Assembly (NCBI GenBank): GCA_030770535.1
Contig: JASVEC010000029.1
Span: 310,001 to 374,000 of the forward strand
DNA length: 64,000 bases
Source: Batkoa obscura
Taxonomy: Eukaryota > Entomophthoromycota > Entomophthoromycetes > Entomophthorales > Batkoaceae
Direction: 5' to 3'
Below the pieces are notes generated by a model that was not told the origin of the DNA, made no database searches, and saw nothing but the letters and a program-made list of their open reading frames with translations. Positions 46,911 through 59,947 of the stretch are shown here, in pieces; position 1 is the stretch's first letter; the number at the start of each line of letters is the position of its first letter. A program made the translations under genes and the position numbers.

Positions 46911-47933
46911 TTGGATTTAAAAAAAGCCTTGTTTTTGGTCAATATTATTGTATACTACATATTGTGCACACACTACACTTTTGTAATATTAAATTTCGGC
47001 ATGTTCAAATATTATCAGCTTATTGAACTTTTAAAAAATCCCTTCTTATAAGATAGATCTTTAGTATCGCTATTGATGGAATAAGCCCTTATTCTATTAA
47101 CTGTACTAATAGAAATTTGGTTTAACAATCAAGTTATTAACAAATATCATGAATTTTTTAGAAAAACCAGAATATTATACTATATTATAAGGTCTACAAA
47201 ATTCTTGGGAGCAAATATTAAAATTTAGAAAAAAAACAGCTGTAAAAATAAATAAACAAACGTTTCTTTTGTCATTTTTTTATTGTATTTATAAACCTAA
47301 AATATTCAAAAAATTTATCTAAAAAATAAGTTTCACTTTTCATTTTATTACCAATTCAAAATAAGAGCAACCTTTGCACAAAGTTTATAGAATATTTTGG
47401 CAAACTATTTGTATAAAAAATAACTTTTACTTTAAATAAAGCTATAACAAAAAAGTACTGTAAAATTGTATAAAATTTTATACTATATTAACAACTTTAA
47501 ACTTTATTAAACAGCAGCATAAAAGTACATCCAAGACTATCACTATATGACTTTTGATATTTTTTGGACATCAAAGAGCTTTCATTAGGTTAATTTAAGA
47601 AATCTTTTCAAGTGTGCTAATTTTTTGAAAAAGTCTTTTAATAAATTGTTAAAAAAGTTAAGTTTGATAAATTAAAGAAAACAAATTTCTAATTTTATTC
47701 TGTATTGAAAATAAAGAAACACGTTTTTATTTTTATTTTATATATTTGTATATTTATAGATCTTTTTTTATATTATTGACTATTTTTAACTTTTTTAAAA
47801 ATTGAAATTAAATCCAAAAACTCAAATTTATTCTTGAAATTTCCAAAACTCTCAAGTTGATTTTGTTTTAAAATCCTTTTAAAATCCTTTTCAACTATTC
47901 CTATCATTTCCAACAAACATTACTCAATCTCAA

Positions 47934-48461
47934 ATGCATCAAAACAAAGTGCACTCTTTATATCGTTCATTATTACGATCGGGTCGACAAAGTTTAGGTG
48001 ATAGTAATCGAGGTTTACGTCCAATGAAATTAAAATTACGACAAGGATTTGAAGAAAATAAAACTTTGAATCTAAAAGAAGCACAAGAAAAATTGGAAAG
48101 AGGTAATATCTATAGACTGTGATACTAAACACAGTTATTAATGACAGTTGTATTTAATTAGGTTATAAGACTTTACAATTTTTGAAAGTAGCAGCAGATA
48201 AAGATAGTACCGAACATAGAATCGTTAAATCATTATGTATTATGGAACATTACCAGGAGAGCTATGGTATTAGGTAAAAGAATTATTAGCATTATTTCTA
48301 TTAATTGAAGTTAATACCAACTTTTTTATCATACGTATAGACCACCAGTATTTGGTAAAAAAGTAAGTGAAAGTCGAAAAAAAGCATATAATGAAAACTA
48401 TGATAATTATTTAAGAACGATTGAAATGTTAAATAAAACAGAAGGATTGGCTCTACGTTGA
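47934..48461 (+). CDS. LYR-motif family protein (DUF1763-like)
   Basis: Exons 47934-48102, 48162-48273 and 48341-48461 join in frame to 133 aa. The N-terminus HSLYRSLLRSGRQ contains an LYR tripeptide followed by the basic helix typical of the Complex-1 LYR superfamily. The rest is helical and basic, ending PPVFGKKVSESRKKAYNENYDNYLRTIEMLNKTEGL. LYR proteins are small mitochondrial matrix factors that use acyl-ACP and help assemble respiratory complexes or Fe-S proteins. The fungal DUF1763 family fits best by eye, but the exact member is uncertain. It is isolated, converging on the thioesterase gene. Confidence 0.68.
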
Positions 48462-48681
48462 TGCGTAGAAAAGAGAGACTATAGAATGCTTTGGAATATA
48501 TAGTGGAATAAATTAATATTTATAGAATATAAAAAATAAAAGTTCAAGTTCTATTGATAGTGCGTTATTTTTATTTTAAAAATATGATTAAAATAAAATA
48601 AAATGAAAAAGTAGACTTTTATTATAAAAACGCATATTTATTTATTACACATAGTTACTAAAAATCACTCAACTCCCAAAC

Positions 48682-49407
48682 TTACAGTCTCGGTTTCAAT
48701 TCTACATTATCATCTAACTCCCCATTTCCAATCTTCTTTATCAATTCAATCAACTCTACCTTAAACTCTTCACTCTCCCCCTCTCCCACTTCCTCATTAG
48801 GCTTCAATTTATACTCCGCAATAAAAGCCAATCTTTTTAATTTTATAGAATAACAATCAACTATTAATTTCATCTCTTCTTTTTTCATTGAAGCTAATTT
48901 TGAGGCTATTATTAACTAATTAAGATAATCAAAAAATCCAATCAATTTGCTTTTATAATAAACAATCTAATTACCTACCTCATCCGGGTACACTACTGCT
49001 GATTTGTAATAAAATTCACAAGATTTCAATTGAAATGGAGAATCTTTATTTAATAAAGAATCAAACTGAAACTCGGTATTAGAGGCAAGGGATTTGATTT
49101 TTTCAATAAAAGCAATGAGACCTAAAAGTTATACAATAGTTAGTTTTTAATATTTACTAATATTAGATAAGAAACATGAAATGGAACTTACCAATTTCTC
49201 CATAATGAGACCACCAGGCGTTATTAATGTGCTGATAAATATCCTATTTACAAATGAGGTTACAAGCTGATTTGGTTAACTTAAAATAAAATTGAATTTT
49301 ACTTGATGTCCCCAATGAACTGGTAGTTGAATTAAGATAGGATGAAATAGTATAGAGTTAGCTATTGGGTCTGGGAAAGTAGATAGTATTGTTAATTTTA
49401 TTGACAT
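48682..49407 (-). CDS. Hot-dog fold acyl-CoA thioesterase (4HBT type)
   Basis: Four exons (49407-49303, 49243-49192, 49121-48979 and 48915-48682) join in frame to 177 aa. Residues about 27-52 carry the hot-dog signature: LPVHWGHQDIYQHINNAWWSHYGEIG, matching the family's V.WGD.D..GHVNN..Y..YFE. The Asp/His/Asn-Asn residues that line the active site are present. A central helix (FIEKIKSL) and later beta strands follow, as expected. These enzymes hydrolyse acyl-CoA thioesters; the substrate cannot be told from sequence. There is no clear targeting signal, though the first 20 residues could be a weak presequence. The tail has a Glu/Gly-rich insert (NEEVGEGESEEF). Confidence 0.78.
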
Positions 49408-49815
49408 TTTAAATAATGATAAAAATAAAATCAACTTTGAATTTTATTAACTTAATACAAAAACACGTGGTAATTAATAATAATTTACGATTGAAATTGA
49501 AATTAATTACCCTTTATAAAACTAGAATAGCTAGATGAATTATTTTAATCTAAAAAGACATATTAAAGTAGGTCATAAAAATCTAACAATTAGACAATAA
49601 AAGTATAAACTAGAAGCATTTTAAATCTTAATTAAAAACAAGCTTTATTTATTAAAAAAAAGAAATATAAAAAAAAACTTCATTTGACTCATTATAGTTT
49701 TAATTAAGAATAAAACCATAACCCCCATCTTAACACATCAACTACTCGTTCTCTTTTATAAAAAGAAAAACTGAAATATAATCTAATAAATCCCTTATAA
49801 AATCAAACCACAATT
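49408..49815. other. Gene-free interval
   Basis: A/T-rich stretch between two minus-strand genes. Nothing beyond A/T runs is seen. Confidence 0.35.
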
Positions 49816-52800
49816 CTACAAATTATTCTCCTTATTATTATTACTAGCAAAATCTCGCCATTGTTGTTTACTATCCAAATATTTATTGTTATTATTACCA
49901 AAATTGTATTTCATTTTAGGTTTCATACTAGTATTATTATTGCTACTATGATTACTATTATTTTCATAATTGGATTTATTATGTTGATAACTTCCTTTTG
50001 ATGAATAGGAATAATTTTTATTATAATATCCTTTCCTTGGTTTGATTCGTTTTTCTATTGTTATTAATATCAATTATCTTTACAAATTTAATATTATAAT
50101 AAAAACTTACGTGTGGCTAATAATCGACGTCCTTTAAATTCCTATAATATTTGTTTATTTATTATTAATTAAAATTCTACTGTTATAAATTTAATAATTT
50201 TACCTTATCATTTAATATTTTAATCATATCCTCTACAACAGATGCACTATTCGTTTCAATTAGAGCAAATGTTTTTAATTTAAATATGATAATTTTTGTA
50301 ATCTAAAAAATAGATTCAATATATTATTTTTAATATAAATTTTAATAATTTATAATTACTTCTTGTTTGAATTGATCAATTAAATTGAAAAAAGGTTCTT
50401 CCATTTCAAATTGTTCTCCATTATTAATATATAATACTTTACTTGGATCTGGTTGATTATCATGATATTGTTTATCAACCCATATTATATTATAGCCATT
50501 AATAACTTGTTCATCTTTATTCAAGTTTTCTTTTAATTCTGCTTCTTCTTCAGATACTTTAGATGCCCAGTCTACTTGTTCAAATGTGTTATTTTGATTT
50601 TGATTATTATTATTCCCAATAGTATTATCTTTCTTATTTAACCAATCATCAACTTTTGTTGTGGTATCTGATTTCATAAATCCCCCCTTTACTTCATCCC
50701 ATTTCTTTGAATTTGGAGTTTTCTTTTTCTTTCCTTCCCAATTACTTCCCGATTCTACTTTTTCATTGTCGGACCAACTACTCTTTGTTATAATTTTACC
50801 TTCTTTTAATTCTTCCATTTTATGTTGTTCATTACCATCATCAGACCAACTACTCTTAGGTAATTTTTTATTCATTTTATCTTGAATCTTAGCTTCCAGT
50901 TTTTCTATTATATAAAAATTATTTAAATTAATACATTATCTTATATCAATTTTTATAAATATTATTTACCTTTTTTAGTATTGTCCAATAAAGTATTGTT
51001 ATTATCAAGAGTCAAATTCAAAGCTTCTGTTTCTAAATCATTACGTAATTGATTTTCTTTAGGTTTTAAATTTCCATTTTCATCTGGCCATGTATATGAA
51101 TTATGTTTTCCTACTTTCTTTTTACTTTGTACTGAAGTTGGTTCTAAAATAAAATAAAATTAATTTATATAATATCAGAATAATAATAAAATCTCACCAA
51201 TAATAGAAGACTGTCCATTGTTATTACTTGCCCCATTTTCCATTTTACTTTTGTTCTGATTTAAATTGACTTTGTTTTTAAACTTGTTATTCTTTTTTGA
51301 TGAAGTTTCCGTTTTAATTGAATTAGAATCCGTATTGAATGTAGATGATTCAATAGCCTGATTCAATTCCTTTATATTATTTTTAATATTAAAATTCTTA
51401 ATCTTTGGAATTTTATGACTATAATCAAGTACTATAATAAATTCGATTAATATCATAAAATCTAAATTGAAATTAAAGTAAAAATATTACTATGAGACCT
51501 AGTTTCAAAACTAACTTTAACCCCACAAAAATTTAAATTAACAAAACCAAATGGAAAATTAGGTGCTGTTAATTGAATAATACTATCAAAATAAGGTGTT
51601 TCATAAAAGGAATTTAAATCTTGTGGTGGGGGTATAATGTCCAATAAAGAAATGGCTGTTTCGGCTATTCTTTTCTGTTCACTTCTTCATAAAAATATTT
51701 AAAAAAACACATATAAATAGAGTGATATAAAATTACTTTGATTTTCCTGAAAAATGAGGACGTACCACTTCCCAAAGTTTAATAAAATCCTCTCTTGATT
51801 TTTCCAATCTTTCTTTTAATAACTCATTATCAAATGCAGTCACGCTTTGACTACCCATAGAAGCAAGACGTGGTTCTAAACTAGGTGATAACACATAATC
51901 AATCTAAAATTATTATTAATAAAAATATTAAATTTGCTAATTAAAAATTAAATTTACCTTTAATTTTGAAGCTAATTGAGAAATCATGGGCTCTTTGTTT
52001 AAATTTGTATGAGTAAGTAAAATTCGAATTTCACATGTATCAACAATCTTTAATATAGAAAATTAATATAAATAAATAAATAATAGAATTTAATTACCTT
52101 ATTTGACATTTCAATCAATTCTCCAATCTGCAATAAAGTGACCCAAGCGCCATCTTCATTACCAGCTAAATAACCACTACCTATATTTAATATAAAAAAA
52201 TTGAAGTATTAATAATTAAACTAAATTAATTACTTACCAGTACCATGATCAAATAATTTATTTCTAACAAATGCTCCTCCAAGTCCAAAAAATCTCACTT
52301 TTAATTCCCCAATTTCTAATATCGGAGAATATTGTTGATCAATAAAATATAAATTATCAATATTATGCGTGGATGTTAAACTTTGTAATACAGTTATATT
52401 TTCAAAAGATCCATGGATCGTATAGATTGGCACAGAAAATTTTCGATTTCCATTTAAATATTCTGGGAACTCTGAAAGTTCTTCAATTTTAATCTCAGAG
52501 CGTAAAAGTTGAGAGGGGAAAGAGAGTAACATACTCTTCCTTTGATGATTCATCAATGTGCTACTACTGATTAATTGTCGTAAGATTCTAATTGAAGTAT
52601 TTTGTTAAATAAAAATAACTGAATTTATAGTACATTCTCATTACCTCTCACTCATCGTTTTAATCGATTCCGCAGCTAAATGAATTAATTAGATTAACCA
52701 TCCTATTCAAATCATATTAAAAATTGCTTACAATGAAACCCAAAAGAACCAGAATGTATTACAGCTCTGGATTTATTTTTTTTAATTAAACTTTCTAACC

Positions 52801-53142
52801 TAGTAAAATCACCTATTGAGAAATTGAATTTAATATTTGAATTTTCAATTAATTAAGATTTATTTGTTTAAAATCCAACTTACCATTGATATTAGCTACA
52901 AATAATACTTTTTCTAAAGTAGAGTAATTGAAGTCGGTATCTATAAAGTAAAAATAAGTTGTATCAATTTTATGCTTTTTAATATATAATGAAATAGAAT
53001 TACTTTCATTCATTTCTGAAAGATTCATAATTTGATTGAAAAATTTTTTTAAAGTATTCAAGTATTTTGACCATTTGGTTACTTTTTTATTATTGGTAGC
53101 CAATAATATTTTGGATTGAAAAAGGTGATCAATTTTTCTCAT
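49816..53142 (-). CDS. DUF2433 metallophosphoesterase-like protein with C-terminal RRM-like half, 14 exons
   Basis: Exons 53142-52884, 52812-52732, 52675-52645, 52587-52238, 52180-52098, 52047-51958, 51903-51737, 51684-51491, 51431-51198, 51143-50970, 50904-50360, 50302-50204, 50141-50111 and 50054-49816 join in frame to 858 aa. The N-terminal ~420 residues follow the fungal DUF2433 pattern: VLFVANING, HSGSFGFH, ELSEFPEYLNGNRKFSVPIYTIHGSFENITVL, VRFFGLGGAFVRNKLFDHGTG, ILLTHTNLNKEP, FIKLWEVVRPHF. Several metal-ligand positions of true phosphoesterases look altered (ANINGK for ADxHG, HSGSFG for xGD), so activity is doubtful. A disordered SSWSD-repeat region then leads to an RRM-like segment (KTFALIETNSASVVEDMIKILNDKEFKGRRLLA) and an Asn/Arg/Tyr-rich tail, suggesting RNA binding. 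The ninth intron could alternatively be shorter. Confidence 0.82.
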
Positions 53143-54656
53143 ATTTGTAATAAAGATAGTAATAAATTTTCTTTTATTAATTGTAAAGACCTAAATTATT
53201 AGCTATAGGATAATAAATACTTCTTTTTCAATATTATACATTTGAAAATGGAATACTTGTATATCGTTTATAAGGAGAATGACTTTGAATGCTTTCATTT
53301 TTTCAGCATAATATTAGAGTCCATTTCATTAGGATAAGTTATGACTTAAATACTTTTTTATGACGACGCCAATTGAAAAAAAGGCAACTAATTTTTAATA
53401 TAGATTTTGTTAGTAAAATTTAAAAAAAATATTATAAAAACAGAAATAACTATCAACATTAAGGGGATAGTTATCTTATAATAAATCATGTTATTAAAAA
53501 ACCTAATAAGAATAAGAATTTAATTTTTGCTATTGGAACCCTTTTTCATAACAACTAAAGATCTTAATAAAAAATGTAGTAATAGCCTTATACTACCATT
53601 ATAGAGAATCACTTGCAAATAACTATATTTTTTAAATAAAAAAATAGTGTGAATCGTTTATCAAATATCCTAATCCTAACACTAACACTAACTTAATATT
53701 TAAATCTAACTAATTTCTACATGTTAAAAAGTAATATACTGTTTTAAACTATACAGTATGAAAAAATTGTTTCATTTTTTAACATTGATTTCAGATATTC
53801 AAATTAATTTAATATGAAATCTACAATAGTAATATTTAACATATATATTAATACAATATTATTAAATATAATTACAAAAAAAAAATGCTTTTGACTTATT
53901 AGTTATTAGGAAATAATGTTTAAAGTTAAGTGCTTCAATTATAGGACCATTTTTATAAATACAGTATATGGGGATGTTTTTTTTGGTTTTATTACTTTTT
54001 TCATTTTTTAAGCGCTATTTTGAGTAGAAAGATCGTTAGTAAATTTCTTAAACAAAAAATACATCCCCATATACTGAATTTTTGCAATTTCAATAAATTG
54101 ATAAAAATACAGATGTAACAAATTACAAACTTAATTATTAACTATTTGTCTAATATGTCAACTAATTATTATTATTTTTAAAACTTTATTTTTATTTGTT
54201 TATTTAAATTGGATATAAAAACTCAGCTTTTATATAATCGCTTAATATTATTAGTTTTAACTTTTAAGGTTGTTTTATTAATATCAACCATTTATAATTG
54301 TTATATACTAAAGGTTTTAAGTATCAATAATTTAATCTATTGTTAACGTATTTGTAATCATATATTATACAAAATCAAATATACAAAATTTATTGTATGT
54401 CATTTAATATTGAAATGCGGATTTATAACATTAACATTTTAAAGCAAATAAACTAATAATCGAAATTTATTTATATCTTAAAACTTACAAATCAGCTCAA
54501 AAACAATAAAATATTAATAACTTAAATGTTAAAATCAATTCAAAATTTATAATTTTTACATAATCAGAAATAAAAATCTAAAAGTATAAATAACATTAAA
54601 AGAGACACTTTTAAAATAGTTATATTCAATTAAAAATAATTTCAACAAAATAAAAA
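53143..54656. other. Divergent intergenic region with one MITE
   Basis: Promoters of the DUF2433 gene (-) and pirin (+) should lie here. A well-preserved MITE sits at 53967-54071. Otherwise it is A/T-rich with no supported gene. Confidence 0.4.
53967..54071 (-). mobile_element. MITE copy with perfect ends
   Basis: Reverse-orientation copy with perfectly matching termini, TATGGGGATGT at the left and ACATCCCCATA at the right. Both sides are flanked by TA within CAGTA...TACTG, consistent with TA target duplication. This is the best copy for defining the family. Confidence 0.9.
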
Positions 54657-55573
54657 ATGAGTAGTAAAAAACTCAAATTAATTTTACGTAAAGTAGTTCA
54701 ACAAGTAGTGTCGATTGAACAATCAGAGGTGTAGGTAGCAGAGTACGACGTAGCATTGGTACTACTAAATTAAGAAACCTTGATCCCTTCTTGATGTTAG
54801 ATGAGTTTGATGTAAAATATCCAGGAGGCTTCCCTGATCATCCACATCGAGGATTTGAAACTGTATCTTATATATTCACTGGAAATAATCAACATGAAGA
54901 CTTTACTGGAAATCAAGGCATCATTGGACCAGGTGACTTACAATGGATGACTGCAGGAAAAGGAATAGTTCATGCAGAAATGCCATTACCACAATCTAAA
55001 GAACCAGTCACTGGTTTACAGTTATGGGTTAATTTACCAAAAAGAGAAAAAATGTGTGAACCTAGATATCAGGATTTCAAAGATAATGAAATACCTAGAG
55101 CAATACCAGAAGTAGGAGTAGAAATTAAAGTAATTGCTGGTGAAGCTTATGGAATTCAGTCATCTATTAAAACCAGTAATCCAGTTTATATAATAGATTT
55201 TAAAATGGAAGCAAATAAATCAGCTTATCAAATCTTACCAGCTGGATTTAATACTGCATTTATTTATACTATTAAAGGTCAAGTGGAAGTTGCACAAAAT
55301 GGAAAATTAGTTTTACCTCATACAACAATAGTATTTGATAAAGAAGGTGGGGATGAAGTTAATCAAATTTTAATTAATAGTCATAATGAAAAAGTTCATT
55401 TTATTTTGATTGCTGGTAAACCTATTAATGAACCTATTAAACAATATGGTCCTTTTGTTATGAATGATCAAGAAGGTATTAATAATGCTTTTTGGGATTA
55501 TCAGTTTAATAAAAATGGGTTTGAAAAAGCAAAGAACTGGAAGTCGATTATTGGAAGAAGAAGTTTTATTTAA
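54657..55573 (+). pseudogene. Pirin gene with an apparent one-base frameshift
   Basis: From the ATG at 54657 the frame gives MSSKKLKLILRKVVQQVVSIEQSE. It then closes at a stop, while the expected continuation VGSRVRRSIGTTKLRNLDPFLMLDEF lies one frame over. One G seems to be missing around 54726-54731 (GAGGTGTAGG where pirins need an extra base). From 54791 to 55573 a 260-aa ORF holds the rest: the pirin Fe-binding motif PGGFPDHPHRGFETVSYI with its His residues, and HAEMP further on. Pirin is a bicupin iron-binding nuclear protein or quercetinase. A sequencing error in a G run is as likely as real inactivation, because everything else is perfect. Confidence 0.85.
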
Positions 55574-55829
55574 TTATGTTATTTACTATTATTATTATTG
55601 TTATTAAAAGTAAAAAGGTTGAATTTTTTTTAATATTTTAAATGTTTATTTACAATATTAATTTCAATTCTACAATATTAAACATTATTCCTTTAAAATA
55701 CTATTTCAATTTCAATTAGCAATTTAAATATCTATTCATTAAATTTATTAAATAAAATATAAAATAATCTGAATTAAATTTTATTGATTTAATATTTTAT
55801 TAAAAGTAAAATATAACCAATATTAAATA

Positions 55830-56741
55830 TTAATATATATTCAAATTAATCCAATCCACATAAGTATTTACTTTAGTAAAAATGGATGGAAAGTTTTGAT
55901 TTAAACATTTCATATTAATTACTAATGAAGCAACCCCAATAATCTTATTTTCTATTACTAAAGGACTTCCTGAATCTCCGTGACAAACGGAACTTTTATC
56001 TTCCATATGACGAGCACAAAGATGATTCATTTGATTTAGATCTCTATAAGCTTTATTACATTTCTCAAAGGAATATATAGATAGTGTAGTTTGTAACAAA
56101 TTAGGTGAACTTGAGTCATATTTTAAAGGATCTGTTCTACCCCATCCTGCAAATTGAGCTTCTAAGCCCTCTTCATTGGCTAAGTTATCAGTATCAAGTA
56201 ATAGATATTCTCGAACTGGACTTGGTGTCAGTAATTTAATAATAGCAATGTCATTGTTAACAAATGGATCTTGTTTATTATAATTCGGATGTAATATAAC
56301 TTCTTTAATTGAATGAATAGTAAAACTGCCATCAGGTCCTTTACCTAATAAAGATGAGCCACCATTATTATTAGAAATAAAAGGTGATGAGTTGGTATTA
56401 TTGGCTTCCATTTTCATCTCATCTAATTCTTTTTTTTCTAATATTCTAGAATCAATTAATCCGCTTGGTGAATTATCCGAATAATACGACCATACTTTTA
56501 ATGGAAGATTTTCATCCATACAATGAGCCGCAGTAAGTATAATATTAGAGCTTAATAACCCACCACCACATAAATGAATATTGCCTGTACGTATAGACAC
56601 TAAAGAGGGATGATTCTTCCAACTAGCGGGGCTTCCATTAATTATTCGATAATTAATACTATTGTTAGTTGGGTTTTCAGATTGGATTGGGAAGCAGTAA
56701 TAAAAGGTTAACAGTAATAATAAAGTGGGTAAGTAAAACAT
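55830..56741 (-). CDS. Secreted chymotrypsin-fold serine protease 1
   Basis: Single exon, 303 aa from the ATG at 56741 (MFYLPTLLLLLTFYYCFPIQS signal peptide). An in-frame ATG at 56777 would put polar residues before the signal and is less likely. The activation site is YR|IING (Arg32/Ile33), as in trypsinogen-type zymogens. Catalytic triad: His73 (LTAAHC), Asp164 (NNDIAII) and Ser257 (CHGDSGSP). The residue six before the catalytic Ser is Ser, not Asp, so chymotrypsin- or elastase-like specificity is more likely than trypsin. A ~45-residue Ser/Asn/Gly insertion lies between the His and Asp strands, at the same place as the giant insertion in protease 2. It is probably secreted for external protein digestion. 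Confidence 0.9.
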   Translation of the reverse strand: MFYLPTLLLLLTFYYCFPIQSENPTNNSINYRIINGSPASWKNHPSLVSIRTGNIHLCGGGLLSSNIILTAAHCMDENLPLKVWSYYSDNSPSGLIDSRILEKKELDEMKMEANNTNSSPFISNNNGGSSLLGKGPDGSFTIHSIKEVILHPNYNKQDPFVNNDIAIIKLLTPSPVREYLLLDTDNLANEEGLEAQFAGWGRTDPLKYDSSSPNLLQTTLSIYSFEKCNKAYRDLNQMNHLCARHMEDKSSVCHGDSGSPLVIENKIIGVASLVINMKCLNQNFPSIFTKVNTYVDWINLNIY

Positions 56742-57319
56742 TTTTTGATATACGCCAGGTATAGAAATAGAATTCAAATAAAAGAAAATTAAAATTGAAT
56801 GTTTTCAATATAGTTGTGCTTTTATAATAATTAAATTTTAATGTTACTTTTAAATTATTTAATATATTAAGATAATTCTTAATATTGATATTTTCAACCA
56901 ATTATTGAGAGTTATTATTTTTTATTTATTGATTACTAAGTGAGTTCTAATGAGTTACTTTTTAAAATCAATTATTATATTATAGTAGTTAATTAATATA
57001 ATGATGTTAATATTCCAAAATATATGTATTTTAATATAGATGATGGTTTAATGAATTTATTAATAAAAACAAACAGTTTTGATGGAAGTAACATAAACTG
57101 TGTGTTATATATTACACTCTAAAGGGTATAAATAAAAGTCGACATGAATATAATATTTTAACTCAATATTTCCTCAATTATTTTTTACAAATGTTATTTA
57201 CAATTTTAACTTACTAAATATCCACTTAATTTGCAAACCCTTACAATAAATTTGCATTAAATAAACAAAAAAAATACATTTTTTTTTTTTTAATACTGAC
57301 TCTCAACTCGTTAGAAGCC
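56742..57319. other. Divergent intergenic region
   Basis: Between protease 1 (-) and PGAP1 (+). Contains a T-run at about 57278-57291 and no repeat of note. Confidence 0.35.
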
Positions 57320-59906
57320 ATGAAAACATTGTTATTTTATGTCTTTAGTTCAATCCTACTATTTCTCATAATCTATAAATCCACACTTGAAAACAATGAT
57401 ATAAGTGGGTGTCAGATGACATACTCGTATCCCGAATTTATCAAGCAAAATTTTGCTTCCAATACAAAAGAGTTAAATAGATATAGTTTATATTTATATA
57501 AAGATTTAGAGTTTGATAATGAAGAAAAGGTAAAAAAAATTTATACTATTTGTATACAAAATAAAAATGAAAATAAGATTTTTGGGAATTAATAATTAAT
57601 TTTAGCTTTATGGTACCCCTGTATTATTTCTACCAGGTAACGCAGGCTCTTATAAACAAGTTCGAAGTATTGCAAAAACGGTCAGTTCATTAGCTAAAAA
57701 AAGAAATATTATGGGTTTGGATTTTTTTACAAGTAAGAAATTATTTAATTTTATTCCAATTTAGAACTATTAAAACTAATAATTTTAGTAAATTTCAATG
57801 AAGAATTGAGTGCTTTAGTAGGTCAAATATTAGTGGATCAATCAAATTATGCTATAGAAAGTATTGATTATATATTAAAATTATATCAAGAAAACTCAAG
57901 TAATAATAAACTCATCCCGATACCTACATCCGTAATAGTCATTGGACACTCAATGGGTGGCATTGTTGCAAGAAATATACCAAGTTTAAAGGCATATAGA
58001 AAAGAAAGTATTAATAGTATCTTTACATTAGCATCACCACATTTATATCCACGATTACCATTAGAAAAAGAAATGTATTTATTATATGATCAAGTAAACC
58101 ATTTTTGGAGAGAAAGAAATTTTCATCAAAATGAATTCAATGATATTCGCAATGAATTAAATAATATTAGTTTAATTTCAATTACAGGAGGTAACAGAGA
58201 TAGTCAAATTGCTTCTGATTTATCGGAATTATCTACTTTAGTTAATAAAAATCATGGATTTACGGTTTATACTACTAGTCTATCAAAGGCCTGGGTTAGC
58301 AGCGATCATCAATCTATTCTTTGGTGTAAACAAGTGGTGTTATCTGTTTCTAAAGCTATCTTAAATATTATTGATATCAACTCCGAGTTTCGAACTTTAC
58401 CTATTAAGGATCGAATGCAACAGTTAAAATTAGATTTATTACAAATACCTAAAGAAGAAGCAGATTTTGAACTTGAAATGGAACAAGCAATAGGATTTAA
58501 GGAAGATGGCAAGGAATTGGAGTTAGATCTTAATAGTTCTAAATTATTAAAAATAAGTTCAAATATAGAAAATTTCAATTTCATATCTTCTAAAGAAATA
58601 GTGGTATTTAAATGTTTAAAAAAAGATAATAGTAAATTACTTTTATGTAATAATTTTAATACTATTACATCTACCCTTTTACCAGCAACCGAACATCAAT
58701 TTGATAAGGGATTTGGAGATATTATTTTACAACATATACATATTAATTTAAAATTAGAAGATAAATATGATTATTTATTAATTAAAGGAAAAGAAAAGAA
58801 AATTCAAAAAATAAAAATAAAAATTCAAAAAGAAGAGAAATTAATTATACAACCAAGTATTATGGAATTGTTATTAGGTTATAATACAAACCTCATTAAT
58901 AAAGAACAACAATTGAATTCATACTTTAAAATTCAACTAAAGTTACCAGAATCTCCATTATTAGCATATAAATTTATGTTAAAATCCGATAATAATCCAG
59001 AATTAAATTTTATATTACGACAAACTAATTACCAAATTAACGAATATAAATATTTTGTAAATAAAATGAATGAAGCAATCAAAATCAATTTTCATAGTCA
59101 AGCTAAAATGCCCAATCATCATTATCATTTTAATGAAATTAGTAATCATATTCGAGATATTATTCAAGATAATATTAATTACATTCATAATTCTCATGAA
59201 TTATTAGATCCATTTTGGAAATTCATTGAATTACAACTATGGTTGAATTTACCTCATAAAACTGAGATAAATGAAAAAGAGATGAATATCAATCTTTATT
59301 TTCAATTAGATATTTATTCTACACTAGGACGATTATTCAAACGAATTGATTTAGCCATAGCAGTATTTCCATTTTCATTGATAATATTATTATTTACAAA
59401 TAATTTATTAAAATTTAAAAAAATACGTTATATTCAATATATCAATTGTAGTTTAAAAAAAGAATTAATTTATTATACAATAATATTATGGATATTTAGT
59501 ATAATTCAATCTATTATAATAATATTTCAATGGGATAATTTAATAAGTAATAATCATTGGGATTTATTTCCTGATTTTTCATTATTATTAATTAATGATA
59601 GAGGTTTATTATGTACTTGGATTATTCCTTTAATTACATTTATGTCTGCTGGGTTTATTATTATTTATTATTTCATTATTATAGGCTTAATTATAATATT
59701 TCAATTAGTTTCAATGATTATAAAATCAAAATCTTGGTTTCGATTACCATACAAACAATTCTTACATTTTCCATTAAGTTTAAGGTTTTTGACTTTATTT
59801 TTATTGACAATATTGACTGCTAAATTCATCCCTGATTTTATATTATATATAAGTATTGTATTAATTGCTATTAATAATGCTAAAATAAGTAAAATGAATG
59901 TAAGTT

Positions 59907-59947
<41 letters not shown>

